Translations under genes and position numbers: made by a program
Shown: positions 26,356 through 36,233 of the stretch, piece after piece
Numbering within the stretch: position 1 is the first letter of the stretch
Layout: the number at the start of each line of letters is the position of its first letter
From: Bacteroidota bacterium
Lineage (GTDB): Bacteria > Bacteroidota > Bacteroidia > Chitinophagales > LD1
Assembly (NCBI GenBank): GCA_018267385.1
Contig: JAFDYN010000014.1
Location: 120,950-184,949 of the forward strand
DNA length: 64,000 nucleotides
Reading direction: 5' to 3'
Notes under the pieces: generated by a model
Database searches by the model: none
Seen by the model: only the letters and a program-made list of their open reading frames with translations
Told to the model about the DNA's origin: nothing

Positions 26356-27882
26356 TCAATTCACATCCCACCACACTTTTGTGGTCAGATTGTCAGATGC
26401 TGACACTGCGCTATATCCGCTAGGGTTGAGGGACGCTTCGCTATATGGGTATTTCATACGTACCGGTACACCATTACCCTGTAGCTGTGGATCTGCCGTG
26501 GCCTGCAGTATACCAAAGTCAAGCCTCCTATATTCTATCCATCCTTGTACACCCTGCATATAGAGCGCCAGCCATTTCTGCTTGCCTATGGTGTGCTTCC
26601 AGTCTGTACCGGCCGTAGCGTAGGCCACCCCCGGCTGTGCGAGATAGTCGGCCGGGGCGGCTGCCCCTGTCCAGAAATTGAAAGATGCATTGATACCGGC
26701 GAGATAGTGTGCCTCAGGATCTGCTACACCGCCCATGCCGCGTGCTGCAGCCTCTGCGAGGATAAACTCGACCTGGGCATAATCCAGGTAGATACCAGGC
26801 GAGGTGGCACTGATAGTGGCTGTACCGGGTTGCGATACATCTCCGAGTGCGATATTGCCGGCATTGGAGGAGCTCTGACCATACGGACGTCCTACAAAGG
26901 TGCCTGTATTGCCTGCCTTATTGAAATAGACTGCCAGACGGAGGGTGTCGTTCAGGGCATTCATCACATCTACCATTGTGTTGGCCGCGCAGAAGTCGCG
27001 CCTGCCTGTGATGCGGCGATCATAGTAGAGAGGATTGTAGTTTGGTGAGCCATCTATGTAGCGGAAGAGGGCATTATCATTATTAGATGTGAATACACCA
27101 GCTGCCACAGCCTCCTGTATCTTGGTAGATGCCAGAGTGGGCAGTACATCTGCTATCCGTATAGCTACGCGCAGCTTCAGCGAGTTGCCAAACTTCTGCC
27201 AGGCCATCATATCTCCACTGTAGATCAGGTCACCCGCCAGGTCCGTCTTGCTCACATCGATCATGGCGAGAGCAGTATCGAGTTTGGCCAGCAGGGCAGG
27301 ATATATATCGCTCTGCTTGTCATACTTAGGCTGTGTGTTTTTGATATCCTGCAGCGCCTGAGAGAATGGTATATCCCCCCATGTATCTGTCATATTCTGA
27401 TACACCCATACCTGCATGATAGCAGCCACAGCTATCTGGTTTCTGTAATAACCGGAGCCAGAGGCATTGGCTTTAGCGCTATCCGCTTTGCAATTATCTA
27501 TGATCGTCTGCAGCTCCTTCAGTCCTCCCTCCGGGAAGAATGTATTGCTCTGCGAATACTGATCTGGCACAGCTCCTGAGTAGAATGCATTCCAGTAGTC
27601 TTTGATGACTGATTCGCGAAACTGATACTGGCTTTCATCTGTGTACTGATTCTCGGCGTAGTATTGCGCCAGGAGCATGCCTACGGAGCCATTCCACCAG
27701 CGGTCCCAGGTGTTATCCATCAGGCCTTTTTGGGCACCACTGAGTAGATAGCTATTGGGTACGCTTTGAGGATTATTGGGGTCGGTATTGATCCTGTCGA
27801 AGCCTTTGGTACAAGCAGACAGACCAAAGAGCAGACCCGCGGCACTCAATACAATGAGACTTTTTATAGTTATCCTTTTCAT
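26356..27882 (-). CDS. SusD/RagB-like outer-membrane lipoprotein (SusD_2 type)
   Basis: This 508-residue lipoprotein has a signal and lipobox (LSAC at about 24), then FDRINTDPNNPQSVPNSYLLSGAQ, the N-terminal motif of the second SusD family. TPR-like helices follow, and the C-terminal KQKWLALYMQGVQGWIEYRR segment is characteristic. It acts as the surface lid that captures nutrient and hands it to the SusC channel. The gene lies 23 bases after susC. The ligand is not evident: there is no glycoside hydrolase or peptidase beside it. Confidence 0.9.
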   Translation of the reverse strand: MKRITIKSLIVLSAAGLLFGLSACTKGFDRINTDPNNPQSVPNSYLLSGAQKGLMDNTWDRWWNGSVGMLLAQYYAENQYTDESQYQFRESVIKDYWNAFYSGAVPDQYSQSNTFFPEGGLKELQTIIDNCKADSAKANASGSGYYRNQIAVAAIMQVWVYQNMTDTWGDIPFSQALQDIKNTQPKYDKQSDIYPALLAKLDTALAMIDVSKTDLAGDLIYSGDMMAWQKFGNSLKLRVAIRIADVLPTLASTKIQEAVAAGVFTSNNDNALFRYIDGSPNYNPLYYDRRITGRRDFCAANTMVDVMNALNDTLRLAVYFNKAGNTGTFVGRPYGQSSSNAGNIALGDVSQPGTATISATSPGIYLDYAQVEFILAEAAARGMGGVADPEAHYLAGINASFNFWTGAAAPADYLAQPGVAYATAGTDWKHTIGKQKWLALYMQGVQGWIEYRRLDFGILQATADPQLQGNGVPVRMKYPYSEASLNPSGYSAVSASDNLTTKVWWDVN

Positions 27883-27905
27883 TTTCTTGACTGTTTTGGG
27901 GTTAA

Positions 27906-30900
27906 TTAAAATTTCACGCTTGCGCTAAAACCAATAGATCTTTCTGTCGGCTTAGTGCCACCTTCAAATCCCTGCACATTACCAGCATTGGTAGCCGCCT
28001 CAGGATCTACGTTTGGCACATTCTTCTTCAGGATGGCCAGGTTGCGGCCTATGATACCGATAGAGACTCCCTTGATAGGCGTATTCTGGAATAGCTTGGA
28101 TGGAAGCTGGTACATCAGCCTCAGCTCGCGAAACTTAACAAATGAGGCATCATAAACATTCTGCCGTGCAGGGCCGAAGTATCCATTACCTGTACCATTC
28201 TGGTAGTAGTCTATGGCTGATACGCGCACATCGTTTGGTGTACCATCACTGGTTGGGTTGCCCTTTGAGTCCAATATTGGATTGCCCGCGCCATCCAGTG
28301 CCTGCTTCACGCCCGGCACTATGAGTCCTGTTTCACGCACGTTATTGGCTGCTGTGATAGCGAGTGTGCCGTCATACTGACCCCACATATTGGTGATGGA
28401 GAAAAGCTTTCCTCCCTTCTGAAAGTCGAAGAGCGCATAGAGTGACAGTCCCTTGTAAGAGAGAGTAGTAGATACACCACCTGTGAAATCAGGCAGGATA
28501 GAGCCGAGTGGCTTTACATTAGGAGATACGAGATACTGACCATCGGGCCCTACTATCTTATTGCCATGAGAGTCGTAGACGAAGTCCGTCGCTACGATCT
28601 GTCCGTAGGCCATACCCGGACGGGCCTCCAGAGTAGCCGCGAAAGGCGCGGTACCAAGGTTGAGGCTTGTGACCTCGTTGCCACCTGCGTCTTTGTACAA
28701 CTCTTTCACAAGGTTGTAGTTCTTCGCCCAGTTGAATCCTACACTCCACTCAAAGCCGCTTTTGGTCCTGACCGGTACAAAGGTAGTGGCCAGTTCTACA
28801 CCTTGATTTTGCATGGTACCGGCATTGGTATACCTGAAGGTATTGCCCGCAGCCCCGGTCTCTTCTACTGTGAAGATGTTGTCTCTGGTCACAGTATGAT
28901 AGTATGTAGCATCTATATGAACCCGATCCTGTATGAATCCGAGCTCAAGGCCTACCTCCCATGATGTTACCTTTTCAGGCTTCAGGTTTGGATTGTTGTA
29001 AGTATTAGGTACTACATACATAGGCAGGCTGCCAAAGCTGGGACCTACACCCGGCAGTGTAGAAGTCTTATAGGGCGACGGGTCGTTCTGCGCTACTGTC
29101 CATCCGCCGCGTATCTTGCCAAAGCTAAGTACCTTCTTGCTTTTCAGCAGCTCGCTGAATACAAAACTACCTGATACAGACGGATAGAAGAAGCTCATCT
29201 TATTGGTAGGTACGGTAGGTGAGTAGAGTGAGGATGCCCAATCATTACGCATGGTCACATCTATATATACCAGATGCTTGAATCCCAGTGACAGGGCACC
29301 AAAAACAGAGTTTACTCTTTTCTGGCTACGGAAGTTGTTTACCGCTATTTTATCCTTTGAGTTTTCCAGCATATACCAGCCGGGGATATTGAGGCCGCCT
29401 TGTGTCGCGCTGATATTGTCGCGGCTATTCTGGTCGCGCCTGTTGAGGCCTATCATGGCAGAGATATCAAAGATATCGCGAAATGCCTTCTGCGCGGTGA
29501 GGGTACCTTCATAGTTGTTTTCCATGACTGCTATCTGCTCCAGGCTATAGCCAGGCGTACTGCCACTGGCGGTAGCAGCACCTACAGCTACTCGTTCTTC
29601 TCTTATCTCATTGTAGAAGTCGGTGGTAAATTTACCTTTGGCAGTGAGCCATGAGGTCAGCTTCCAGCCCAGCTCTGCTACGCCGAATACACGATCGCGG
29701 TGGTCGTTTTCATAGTTCTCATATTGCCTCCAGTACGGATTGTCCCAGAAGTATGGGCTATAGGTGCCGAGGAAATTACCATTATCATCATAGTTGGGGG
29801 CGAGGTTCCATGCGCGCTGAGTGCCATCAGGATTCTTATAGTTTCTCAGGTCCTTGATGTCCAGCTGGCGTTGAAACCATTGTGTAAAGTTTGAGAAGAT
29901 ACTATTGTATCCTACCTGCGGCCTGCCTGTACCTTCATTATGTACATAGGTGGCATTGACATTTGCAAAGATCTTGTCTGTGAAGTTGTAGCTGCCATTA
30001 AAGCTGATCGTGTTTCTCCTGAGATTGGAGTTTGGCACCGTGCCTTTCTGTGTCAGGTTTGAGAAGGAAGCCCTAAAGCTACCTTTATCATTGGCTCCAT
30101 CCATTGCCACGTTCGTATTGGCCATATAGCCTGTCTCAAAAAAGTCTTTTACGTTATTAGGATGTGCTATATATGGGGTAGCCTTGCCATAGGTAGGATC
30201 GGTAGGATTGTAGCTAGCATATTGCCTCACCAGCCTGCCGTCTATCTTAGGCCCCCAGCTGGCGTCATCTTCCAGGCGCACACGCTGCTGCGTAGGATCA
30301 GTTTCATCCGGCACGAATGATGGGCCATAGCCGCCACCATATTCGTTTTGGTACTGTGGCAGTGCGTAGACCTGATTGAACATCATGTTTTCCGTAACGG
30401 TGACTCCTATCGGAGATTTTCCCTTTTCGCCTGTCTGCTTGTGCCCCTTCTTGGTAGTGATCAGGATCACACCGTTTATACCACGGTTGCCGTAGAGTGC
30501 GGTAGCCGGGCCACCTTTCAGTACGTTGATCGTCTCGATATCGTCGGCATTGAGGTCAGAGATGGCGTTGCCATAGTCGTATCCCTGCGCTCCGCGATCT
30601 ACATCTGTGGTAGAGTAGTTCGAGTTGTCTACCACGATACCGTCGATGACAAATAGCGGTTGGTTATTGCCAGTGAGAGATTTGATACCACGTATAGTGA
30701 TGCGGGACGATCCACCGATATTACTATTGCCCGAGATCTGTATGCCGGCTACTTTGCCGGTCAGATTATTGATCAGGTTAGCATCCTTGGAGGTATTGAC
30801 ATCATCGCCCTTTACCTCCTGAGTGGCGTATCCCAGTGCTTTCTTTTCCCTTTTCACACCCAGTGCCGTGACTACTACGTCATCCAGTTGTTTTTCATTT

Positions 30901-31187
30901 TCCTCCAGCGCTATGTCCATCACAGTGCCGGTGATAGCCACTGTCTTAGACTTCATACCGGTGTAGGATATCACCAGATTGGTAGTATTGTCCGGCACCT
31001 GCAGGCTGTACTTGCCATCTATGTCGGTGGTGGTGCCGATGGCCGTTTTCTCAGCCAGTACCACTGCGCCGATCACCGGTTGTTTGTCTTTGGCAGACGT
31101 GACCGTGCCCGATATAGTCCGTTGACTATAAGCAAATTGTAAGGACGCGATCAGTATGACAAAGACGGAGAGTAGTTTTTGCTTCAT
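27906..31187 (-). CDS. SusC/RagA-family TonB-linked outer-membrane transporter
   Basis: This 1093-residue protein has a signal peptide, an N-terminal carboxypeptidase-regulatory-like domain (RTISGTVTSAKDKQPVIGA, about 23-105) and a TonB-box-like DDVVVTALG. The plug domain carries the SusC signature (ITIRGIKSLTGNNQPLFVIDG, VLKGGPATALYGNRGINGVI). A large 22-strand barrel follows and ends in a terminal Phe. It imports a ligand too large for porins using TonB energy and pairs with the SusD-like gene downstream. No ECF sigma/anti-sigma pair is adjacent. Confidence 0.93.
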   Translation of the reverse strand: MKQKLLSVFVILIASLQFAYSQRTISGTVTSAKDKQPVIGAVVLAEKTAIGTTTDIDGKYSLQVPDNTTNLVISYTGMKSKTVAITGTVMDIALEENEKQLDDVVVTALGVKREKKALGYATQEVKGDDVNTSKDANLINNLTGKVAGIQISGNSNIGGSSRITIRGIKSLTGNNQPLFVIDGIVVDNSNYSTTDVDRGAQGYDYGNAISDLNADDIETINVLKGGPATALYGNRGINGVILITTKKGHKQTGEKGKSPIGVTVTENMMFNQVYALPQYQNEYGGGYGPSFVPDETDPTQQRVRLEDDASWGPKIDGRLVRQYASYNPTDPTYGKATPYIAHPNNVKDFFETGYMANTNVAMDGANDKGSFRASFSNLTQKGTVPNSNLRRNTISFNGSYNFTDKIFANVNATYVHNEGTGRPQVGYNSIFSNFTQWFQRQLDIKDLRNYKNPDGTQRAWNLAPNYDDNGNFLGTYSPYFWDNPYWRQYENYENDHRDRVFGVAELGWKLTSWLTAKGKFTTDFYNEIREERVAVGAATASGSTPGYSLEQIAVMENNYEGTLTAQKAFRDIFDISAMIGLNRRDQNSRDNISATQGGLNIPGWYMLENSKDKIAVNNFRSQKRVNSVFGALSLGFKHLVYIDVTMRNDWASSLYSPTVPTNKMSFFYPSVSGSFVFSELLKSKKVLSFGKIRGGWTVAQNDPSPYKTSTLPGVGPSFGSLPMYVVPNTYNNPNLKPEKVTSWEVGLELGFIQDRVHIDATYYHTVTRDNIFTVEETGAAGNTFRYTNAGTMQNQGVELATTFVPVRTKSGFEWSVGFNWAKNYNLVKELYKDAGGNEVTSLNLGTAPFAATLEARPGMAYGQIVATDFVYDSHGNKIVGPDGQYLVSPNVKPLGSILPDFTGGVSTTLSYKGLSLYALFDFQKGGKLFSITNMWGQYDGTLAITAANNVRETGLIVPGVKQALDGAGNPILDSKGNPTSDGTPNDVRVSAIDYYQNGTGNGYFGPARQNVYDASFVKFRELRLMYQLPSKLFQNTPIKGVSIGIIGRNLAILKKNVPNVDPEAATNAGNVQGFEGGTKPTERSIGFSASVKF

Positions 31188-31233
31188 ACTTGTTTCGTTT
31201 AGATTAAGAAATGATGAATAGGATCACTTCTCC

Positions 31234-31241
31234 CAAATATA
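31234..31241 (-). promoter_or_regulatory. Possible -7 element of the SusC operon
   Basis: Read leftward the site is TATATTTG, a full match to TAnnTTTG, ending 46 bases before the susC ATG. A clear TTG at -33 is not present, so regulation by an extra factor is possible. Confidence 0.4.
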
Positions 31242-31407
31242 ATGTGCTAAAAGGACATGTTATATAATTTTAACAGAAATCGATGCATCATTGGATGCTT
31301 TTTACATATTGATGACGTGCTTATTCAGAGCCTTATAGTCGCACATTGTTCTGTTTATAAGTCACCCGACCACTAGCCCGCATTAGTCTTTCATTTGTTT
31401 CTGCTAT

Positions 31408-32859
31408 ATGAGCAGTGTCATCATTTCATCCATAGTCGCCATATACTTCGCAGCGCTGCTGGTGATCGCCTGGATCACCTCCCGGGGTGCGGGCAATAGC
31501 CATTTTTTCATAGGCCAGCGGGATAGCCGGTGGTACCTCGTGGCCTATGGCATGATAGGTACCTCTCTATCGGGGGTCACCTTTATGAGTGTACCCGGCA
31601 AGGTGCACACGGACCATTTCTTTTACTTTCAGCTCATAGTGGGCAACTTCATAGGCTATATGATCGTGGCCTATGTACTGCTGCCGCTCTACTACAGGCT
31701 GCACCTGACGTCTATCTATAGCTATCTGGGGGAGCGCTTCGGCAGGGTGAGCCACCGTACTGGCACGTCCTTCTTCCTCCTGTCGCGTACGCTGGGGGCC
31801 TCGGCCCGTATCTATCTGGTGCTGAATGTGCTGCAGATCTTCATCCTGGATCAGTGGGGTGTCCCTTTTATCGCTACCGCCGCGCTCATCCTGCTCATGA
31901 TATTGCTCTACACCTTTCAGGGTGGGGTGAAGACTATCGTGTGGACCGATACCCTGCAGACCACCTTTATGCTGCTGGCGCTGGTCATGACCATCTGGTA
32001 TATCTGCGATGGGCTAGGCCTCTCAGTAGGCGGGCTGATAGGCCACCTGTCTGAGAGAGGTGATACGCAGATCATCAATAGCGACTGGCGGTCTCCGTCT
32101 TTCTTTGCGAAGCAAGTCCTCTCCGGCATCTTTATCTCCGTAGCCATGATGGGCCTCGACCAGGAGATGATGCAAAAGAACATCTCCGTGAAGACACTCC
32201 CCGATGCGCAAAAGAACATGGTCGTTTTCAGTGTCATACTGCTGGTGGTGAATCTCCTCTTCCTCACCTTGGGTGGAGCGCTGTACCTGTACCTCGATGC
32301 GCACCCTGTAGCCGCTATGCCTGCGGGCGATGCTGTCTTTCCTACTGTAGCGCTCAGTATGCTGCCGCCTGTAGCAGGGCTGCTATTCATACTCGGGCTG
32401 ATATCTGCGCTCTTCCCCAGTGCAGATGGAGCTATCACGGCACTTACATCCTCCTTTTGCATAGACATACTGGACCTGAATGGCCGACCGATATCAGAGA
32501 GCCAAAAGACCCGCACGCGCAAGACGGTGCACCTCTCCGTAGCAGTCGTCTTCCTGCTCTGCATACTGGCATTCAAGTGGATCGACACAAAGTCTGTGAT
32601 AGATATGATACTCAAGATAGCGGGCTACACCTATGGCCCGCTGGTGGCCTTATTTGGGCTTGGGCTATATTCGCGCCGCAGGCTTTCAGAGAGGTGGGTG
32701 CCGCTGGTGTGCATGATCGCTCCTGTGCTTACATTTTTCGTAGATAAGTACTCTAAAGAATTATTTGGCGGCTATCAGATGGGATTTGAATCCGCCTTCG
32801 TCAATGTGGTGATCACACTGGCGGGTTTATTATTGATCAGTAAAAAAGAAAGTAAATGA
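31408..32859 (+). CDS. Sodium:solute symporter (SSS family)
   Basis: This 483-residue integral membrane protein has about 13 helices. The SSS pattern includes GTSLSGVTFMSVPG in the second helix region and GVKTIVWTDTLQT in the middle. LFPSADGAITALTSSF near helix 8-9 is part of the sodium site. It should import a small solute with sodium; the substrate (sugar, acid, nucleoside or sialic-acid-like) cannot be told. Its stop overlaps the start of the LOG gene by four bases. Confidence 0.88.
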   Translation: MSSVIISSIVAIYFAALLVIAWITSRGAGNSHFFIGQRDSRWYLVAYGMIGTSLSGVTFMSVPGKVHTDHFFYFQLIVGNFIGYMIVAYVLLPLYYRLHLTSIYSYLGERFGRVSHRTGTSFFLLSRTLGASARIYLVLNVLQIFILDQWGVPFIATAALILLMILLYTFQGGVKTIVWTDTLQTTFMLLALVMTIWYICDGLGLSVGGLIGHLSERGDTQIINSDWRSPSFFAKQVLSGIFISVAMMGLDQEMMQKNISVKTLPDAQKNMVVFSVILLVVNLLFLTLGGALYLYLDAHPVAAMPAGDAVFPTVALSMLPPVAGLLFILGLISALFPSADGAITALTSSFCIDILDLNGRPISESQKTRTRKTVHLSVAVVFLLCILAFKWIDTKSVIDMILKIAGYTYGPLVALFGLGLYSRRRLSERWVPLVCMIAPVLTFFVDKYSKELFGGYQMGFESAFVNVVITLAGLLLISKKESK

Positions 32860-33530
32860 AAGACAAGAAATGGACGGCCCATCATGGCGATGCGGCCTGG
32901 AGGATGTTTAAGATCATGGCAGAGTTTGCAGATGGCTTTGACCGCATGGAGCGCTTTGGTCCGTGCATCTCTATATTCGGCTCTGCACGTACGCAGGAGT
33001 CAAATCCGTACTATGACCTGACGGTCAAAACTGCCGAAAAGCTGGGCAAGGAGGGCTATGGCATCATCACAGGCGGTGGCCCGGGCATCATGGAGGCGGG
33101 CAACCGTGGCGCCTACAACATGAAAGCCAAATCAGTGGGCCTGCACATCGTACTGCCAAAAGAAGAAGCCGCAAACAGATACGTGGACCAGAACAAGATC
33201 TTTATGTTCCGCTATTTTTTTGCGCGCAAGGTGATGTTCATCAAGTATGCACAGGCATTTGTCTACATGCCGGGGGGCTTTGGTACGATGGATGAACTCT
33301 TTGAGGTGATGACACTCGTGCAGACGCGCAAGATAGCCCGCGTACCGATCATCCTGATGGGCAAAAAATACTGGAGCGGCCTGCTGGACTGGATCAAGAC
33401 CACGATGCTCACCGAGCGCAATATCAATCCGGAGGACCTCGACCTCTTCCACGTCACAGATGATCCTGATGAGGTGGTCAAAATCATCCGCGCGCACTAC
33501 AAGAAGGCAGACCTGAAGCCGAACTTTTAA
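32856..33530 (+). CDS. LOG-family (TIGR00730) nucleotide 5'-monophosphate phosphoribohydrolase-like protein
   Basis: This 224-residue Rossmann-like protein has the family motifs GGGPGIMEAGNRGA (about 72-85) and PGGFGTMDELFEV (about 137-149), which form the active site of cytokinin-activating LOG enzymes and of bacterial nucleosidases such as PpnN. It likely hydrolyses a nucleoside monophosphate to base and ribose-5-phosphate. It overlaps the upstream symporter gene by four bases, and its end overlaps the convergent small gene at 33527 by four bases. Confidence 0.88.
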   Translation: MKDKKWTAHHGDAAWRMFKIMAEFADGFDRMERFGPCISIFGSARTQESNPYYDLTVKTAEKLGKEGYGIITGGGPGIMEAGNRGAYNMKAKSVGLHIVLPKEEAANRYVDQNKIFMFRYFFARKVMFIKYAQAFVYMPGGFGTMDELFEVMTLVQTRKIARVPIILMGKKYWSGLLDWIKTTMLTERNINPEDLDLFHVTDDPDEVVKIIRAHYKKADLKPNF

Positions 33531-33850
33531 TTGGTCTTTTTGCGGACAAGTGTGTACTCTAATGTCTGTGACGGTACCAGATCGGCTGTCCACATCGGCC
33601 CGCCTGCCAGGTCATATCCACTCCTGATCAGAAACTCCAGGCAGCGGAAGGTGATCTCGTGCCGCGACATTTTCATTTTGAGATGCAGCAGCTTCCAGAG
33701 GTCGGTTTGCTCTCCATTGTTGTAGTCCACGGTGGCATACTCATGCACCCTGTCTATATTCAGTATGGCGAGGGTATGCCGGGCTGTGTCCTGCGCATAA
33801 AGCAAAGAAAAGCTCAGGTACAGTACTATCGTACAGATGATGTTTTTCAT
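33527..33850 (-). CDS. Small secreted protein of unknown function
   Basis: This 107-residue protein has a clear signal peptide (MKNIICTIVLYLSFSLLYAQ) followed by about 85 residues with no family I recognise. The two ends LAILNIDRVHEYATVDY and WTADLVPSQTLEYTLVRK look beta-structured. It shares its last four bases with the convergent LOG gene. The signal peptide and absence of a better frame support a real gene. Confidence 0.6.
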   Translation of the reverse strand: MKNIICTIVLYLSFSLLYAQDTARHTLAILNIDRVHEYATVDYNNGEQTDLWKLLHLKMKMSRHEITFRCLEFLIRSGYDLAGGPMWTADLVPSQTLEYTLVRKKTN

Positions 33851-33960
33851 AGTGAAGGTTTGATTTGATCGGAAGCAAAGTTCTTGAAGTGTATGTCATG
33901 CCGTACAATTAATTCGGCCAGCGGTGTACAAATCCCTGCTATTCGCCGTTATAGTGTTAC

Positions 33961-33968
33961 TATTTTTG
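33961..33968 (+). promoter_or_regulatory. Possible -7 element of the M23 peptidase gene
   Basis: TATTTTTG matches TAnnTTTG and ends 23 bases before the ATG at 33992. Its position argues for that start over the upstream Met at 33884. No -33 TTG was found. Confidence 0.4.
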
Positions 33969-33991
33969 GCGCTAGTCGCAGAGGTCCTTCC

Positions 33992-35713
33992 ATGAACTAT
34001 ATCCAGTATCTTTTTTTTGCGCTTTTCAGCTCAGGCGCTTTCGCGCAGGGGGACACGATACCCGCCTATCCACGTGAGGGTTTCCGCACACCGCTGGACA
34101 ATCCCATTCTGCTGGCAGGGAGTTTTGGCGAGCCTCGTGCCGGGCACTTTCACACGGGTATGGATCTGCAGACACTGGAGCGCGAGGGCCTGCCTGTCTA
34201 CGCGCTGGGAGATGGCTATGTATCGCGCATAGGTGTATCGCCCTACGGTTATGGCAACGCCCTTTACATCACTTATCCCAATGGTTTCACCTCGCTCTAT
34301 GGGCACCTGCAGGGCTTTTGCGACAAAGTAACCGCGGTAGTGCGGAGGGAGCAATATGCAAAAGAGAAGTTTGCCGTGGACATCATGCTAAAGCCGTATG
34401 AACTCAATGTAAAGAAGGGTGAGGTCGTAGCGTACAGTGGCAATACAGGTGCCAGCGGCGGCCCGCATGTACATTTTGAGATCAGAGACCAGTCTGAGCG
34501 CCCTATCAATCCCTTGCTCTTTGGGTACAAAATGAGCGATCATGTCAAACCTGCCATAGGCGCACTGAAGCTATATCCTATGGGCGATAAAAAGTATACT
34601 GCGGAGGCCTGGCGTACTGCGCTGGTACTCAGTGATGGCAGCTATACTCCCAAAGCGGGCCTCATCAAGGTCAATGAGAAAATGGTAGCACTGTCCGTCA
34701 ATACTTATGATAAGATGGAAGGCACCACACATACGCTCGGCATCTACGATATCCGTACGTATGATGGCGACTCCATCATCCACGAGTATAGGGTAGACCG
34801 CATCTCCTTTGACTATACGCGCTATGTCATTGCACAGGTAGACTACCCTGTTTTTCTGAAAGAGGGCAGTCGGTCTTTTCACCGGTGCTATCAGGGGGTC
34901 AATAACACAATGCCATCCTCCTACTATCACGTGTACAATCATGGCATCATAGACCTGTCTGATGGGGCCATACATCAGATCAAAATAGAGGTACGCGACT
35001 ATAATGGCAATCTCTCTACTCTCCGCGCACAGGTACAGTATGATGCTGCAGCTACAGTCTTCAAGCCTAAGCTACTCAGCTATAACAAGGTGCTTTCACC
35101 CACCAAAGAAAACACTATACAGGGCGATGGTTTCAGCGCTACTATACCGGGCCGGATCCTGCTGGATTCTATGTTTATCACTTACGCGGTTTCGCCGCCT
35201 GCCGGACCTGCTATGCAGTCAAACATTTATAAGCTGGGGGACTCTCACGATCAGCTACTGGGTTATTTCAATATCAGCATCCGGCCAAATGACATACCTG
35301 ATGCACTGAAGCCTAAAGCGCTCATCATCTGGCGCACGGGCGGTGGAGGTACAGCCTCCAAGGGAGGTAAATGGGATGGCCCCATGCTGACTACCCGCAC
35401 CCGGGAGCTAGGCAGCTACTATGTCATGCTGGATACCACCCCTCCGCGTATTACCCCGGTCAACATAGCCTCCGGTAAGAACATGCACGCGGCCAAGGCT
35501 ATCTATATGCGTATAGGCGATGCACTATCCGGCCTCGATGACTATAAGGCATATATAGATGACAAGTGGCAGCTCATGGAGCTGGATGGCAAAAGTGCAA
35601 CGCTCAAAATGCCCCTGCCGCATGATCTCAGCCCCGGCGAACATGTTTTCCGTCTGACTGTTTCAGACGAGCGGGGCAATAGATCAAAATACACCGCCAA
35701 ATTTCTTTATTGA
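33992..35713 (+). CDS. M23-family peptidase (LytM-like) with C-terminal beta domains
   Basis: With the start at 33992 (MNYIQYLFFALFSSGAFAQ), the protein is 573 residues and begins with a signal peptide. The LytM zinc site is complete: HFHTGMDL (H-x3-D) and HVHFEIRD (H-x-H), about 100 residues apart. This makes it a likely peptidoglycan or glycyl-bond endopeptidase. The C-terminal 400 residues form several beta-sandwich-like domains, ending ELSPG-type repeats and a terminal Ig-like domain. The upstream Met at 33884 would put 36 non-signal residues before the signal peptide and was rejected. Confidence 0.85.
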   Translation: MNYIQYLFFALFSSGAFAQGDTIPAYPREGFRTPLDNPILLAGSFGEPRAGHFHTGMDLQTLEREGLPVYALGDGYVSRIGVSPYGYGNALYITYPNGFTSLYGHLQGFCDKVTAVVRREQYAKEKFAVDIMLKPYELNVKKGEVVAYSGNTGASGGPHVHFEIRDQSERPINPLLFGYKMSDHVKPAIGALKLYPMGDKKYTAEAWRTALVLSDGSYTPKAGLIKVNEKMVALSVNTYDKMEGTTHTLGIYDIRTYDGDSIIHEYRVDRISFDYTRYVIAQVDYPVFLKEGSRSFHRCYQGVNNTMPSSYYHVYNHGIIDLSDGAIHQIKIEVRDYNGNLSTLRAQVQYDAAATVFKPKLLSYNKVLSPTKENTIQGDGFSATIPGRILLDSMFITYAVSPPAGPAMQSNIYKLGDSHDQLLGYFNISIRPNDIPDALKPKALIIWRTGGGGTASKGGKWDGPMLTTRTRELGSYYVMLDTTPPRITPVNIASGKNMHAAKAIYMRIGDALSGLDDYKAYIDDKWQLMELDGKSATLKMPLPHDLSPGEHVFRLTVSDERGNRSKYTAKFLY

Positions 35714-35736
35714 CACTACTCATAATAGAATTGAAT

Positions 35737-36195
35737 ATGACCTCTCTAGTACCCGGCCAGAAGGCCCCTGCTATCAATGCCATAGATCAAAATGGCGAAA
35801 AGATCACGCTCGCCCAGTTTAAAGGCAAAAAAGTGGTACTTTATTTTTACCCTGCTGATGATACCCCTACCTGCACTAAGGAAGCATGCAATTTCCGCGA
35901 CAACTTTGCCCTGCTGCGCAGGAAGGGCTATGTGGTGATAGGCGTAAGCATGGACCCGCCTAAGAAGCACCAGAAGTTTATAACAAAATACGACCTGCCA
36001 TTCCCGCTCATAGCAGATGAGGACCGGAAGGTGATCGATACCTATGACGTATGGCACCTCAAGAAGTTCATGGGTCGGGAGTTTATGGGTATCGTGCGTA
36101 CCACTTTTGTCATAAATGAAAAGGGTATAATAGAGCGTGTGATAGAAAAAGTGGATAGCGCCAATGCTACAGCTCAAATATTAACGCCTGAGTAA
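35737..36195 (+). CDS. bcp: Peroxiredoxin (thioredoxin-dependent thiol peroxidase)
   Basis: With the ATG start at 35737, the protein has 152 residues and starts MTSLVPGQKAPAINAIDQNG. The peroxidatic Cys is in DDTPTCTKEACNFRD, the BCP/PrxQ pattern with the second Cys five residues later. The enzyme reduces hydrogen and alkyl peroxides at the expense of thioredoxin; a thioredoxin gene is also in this window. The longer frame beginning with TTG at 35710 overlaps the peptidase stop and adds residues foreign to the family. Confidence 0.9.
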   Translation: MTSLVPGQKAPAINAIDQNGEKITLAQFKGKKVVLYFYPADDTPTCTKEACNFRDNFALLRRKGYVVIGVSMDPPKKHQKFITKYDLPFPLIADEDRKVIDTYDVWHLKKFMGREFMGIVRTTFVINEKGIIERVIEKVDSANATAQILTPE

Positions 36196-36233
36196 TAGCA
36201 ATTCACTATTTTTAGAGGATAATCCGGTTTTTA

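Noticed and set aside
33884..33991. Upstream extension of the M23 peptidase
   Set aside because: The 36 extra residues would precede a clear signal peptide, and the TAnnTTTG element lies inside them.
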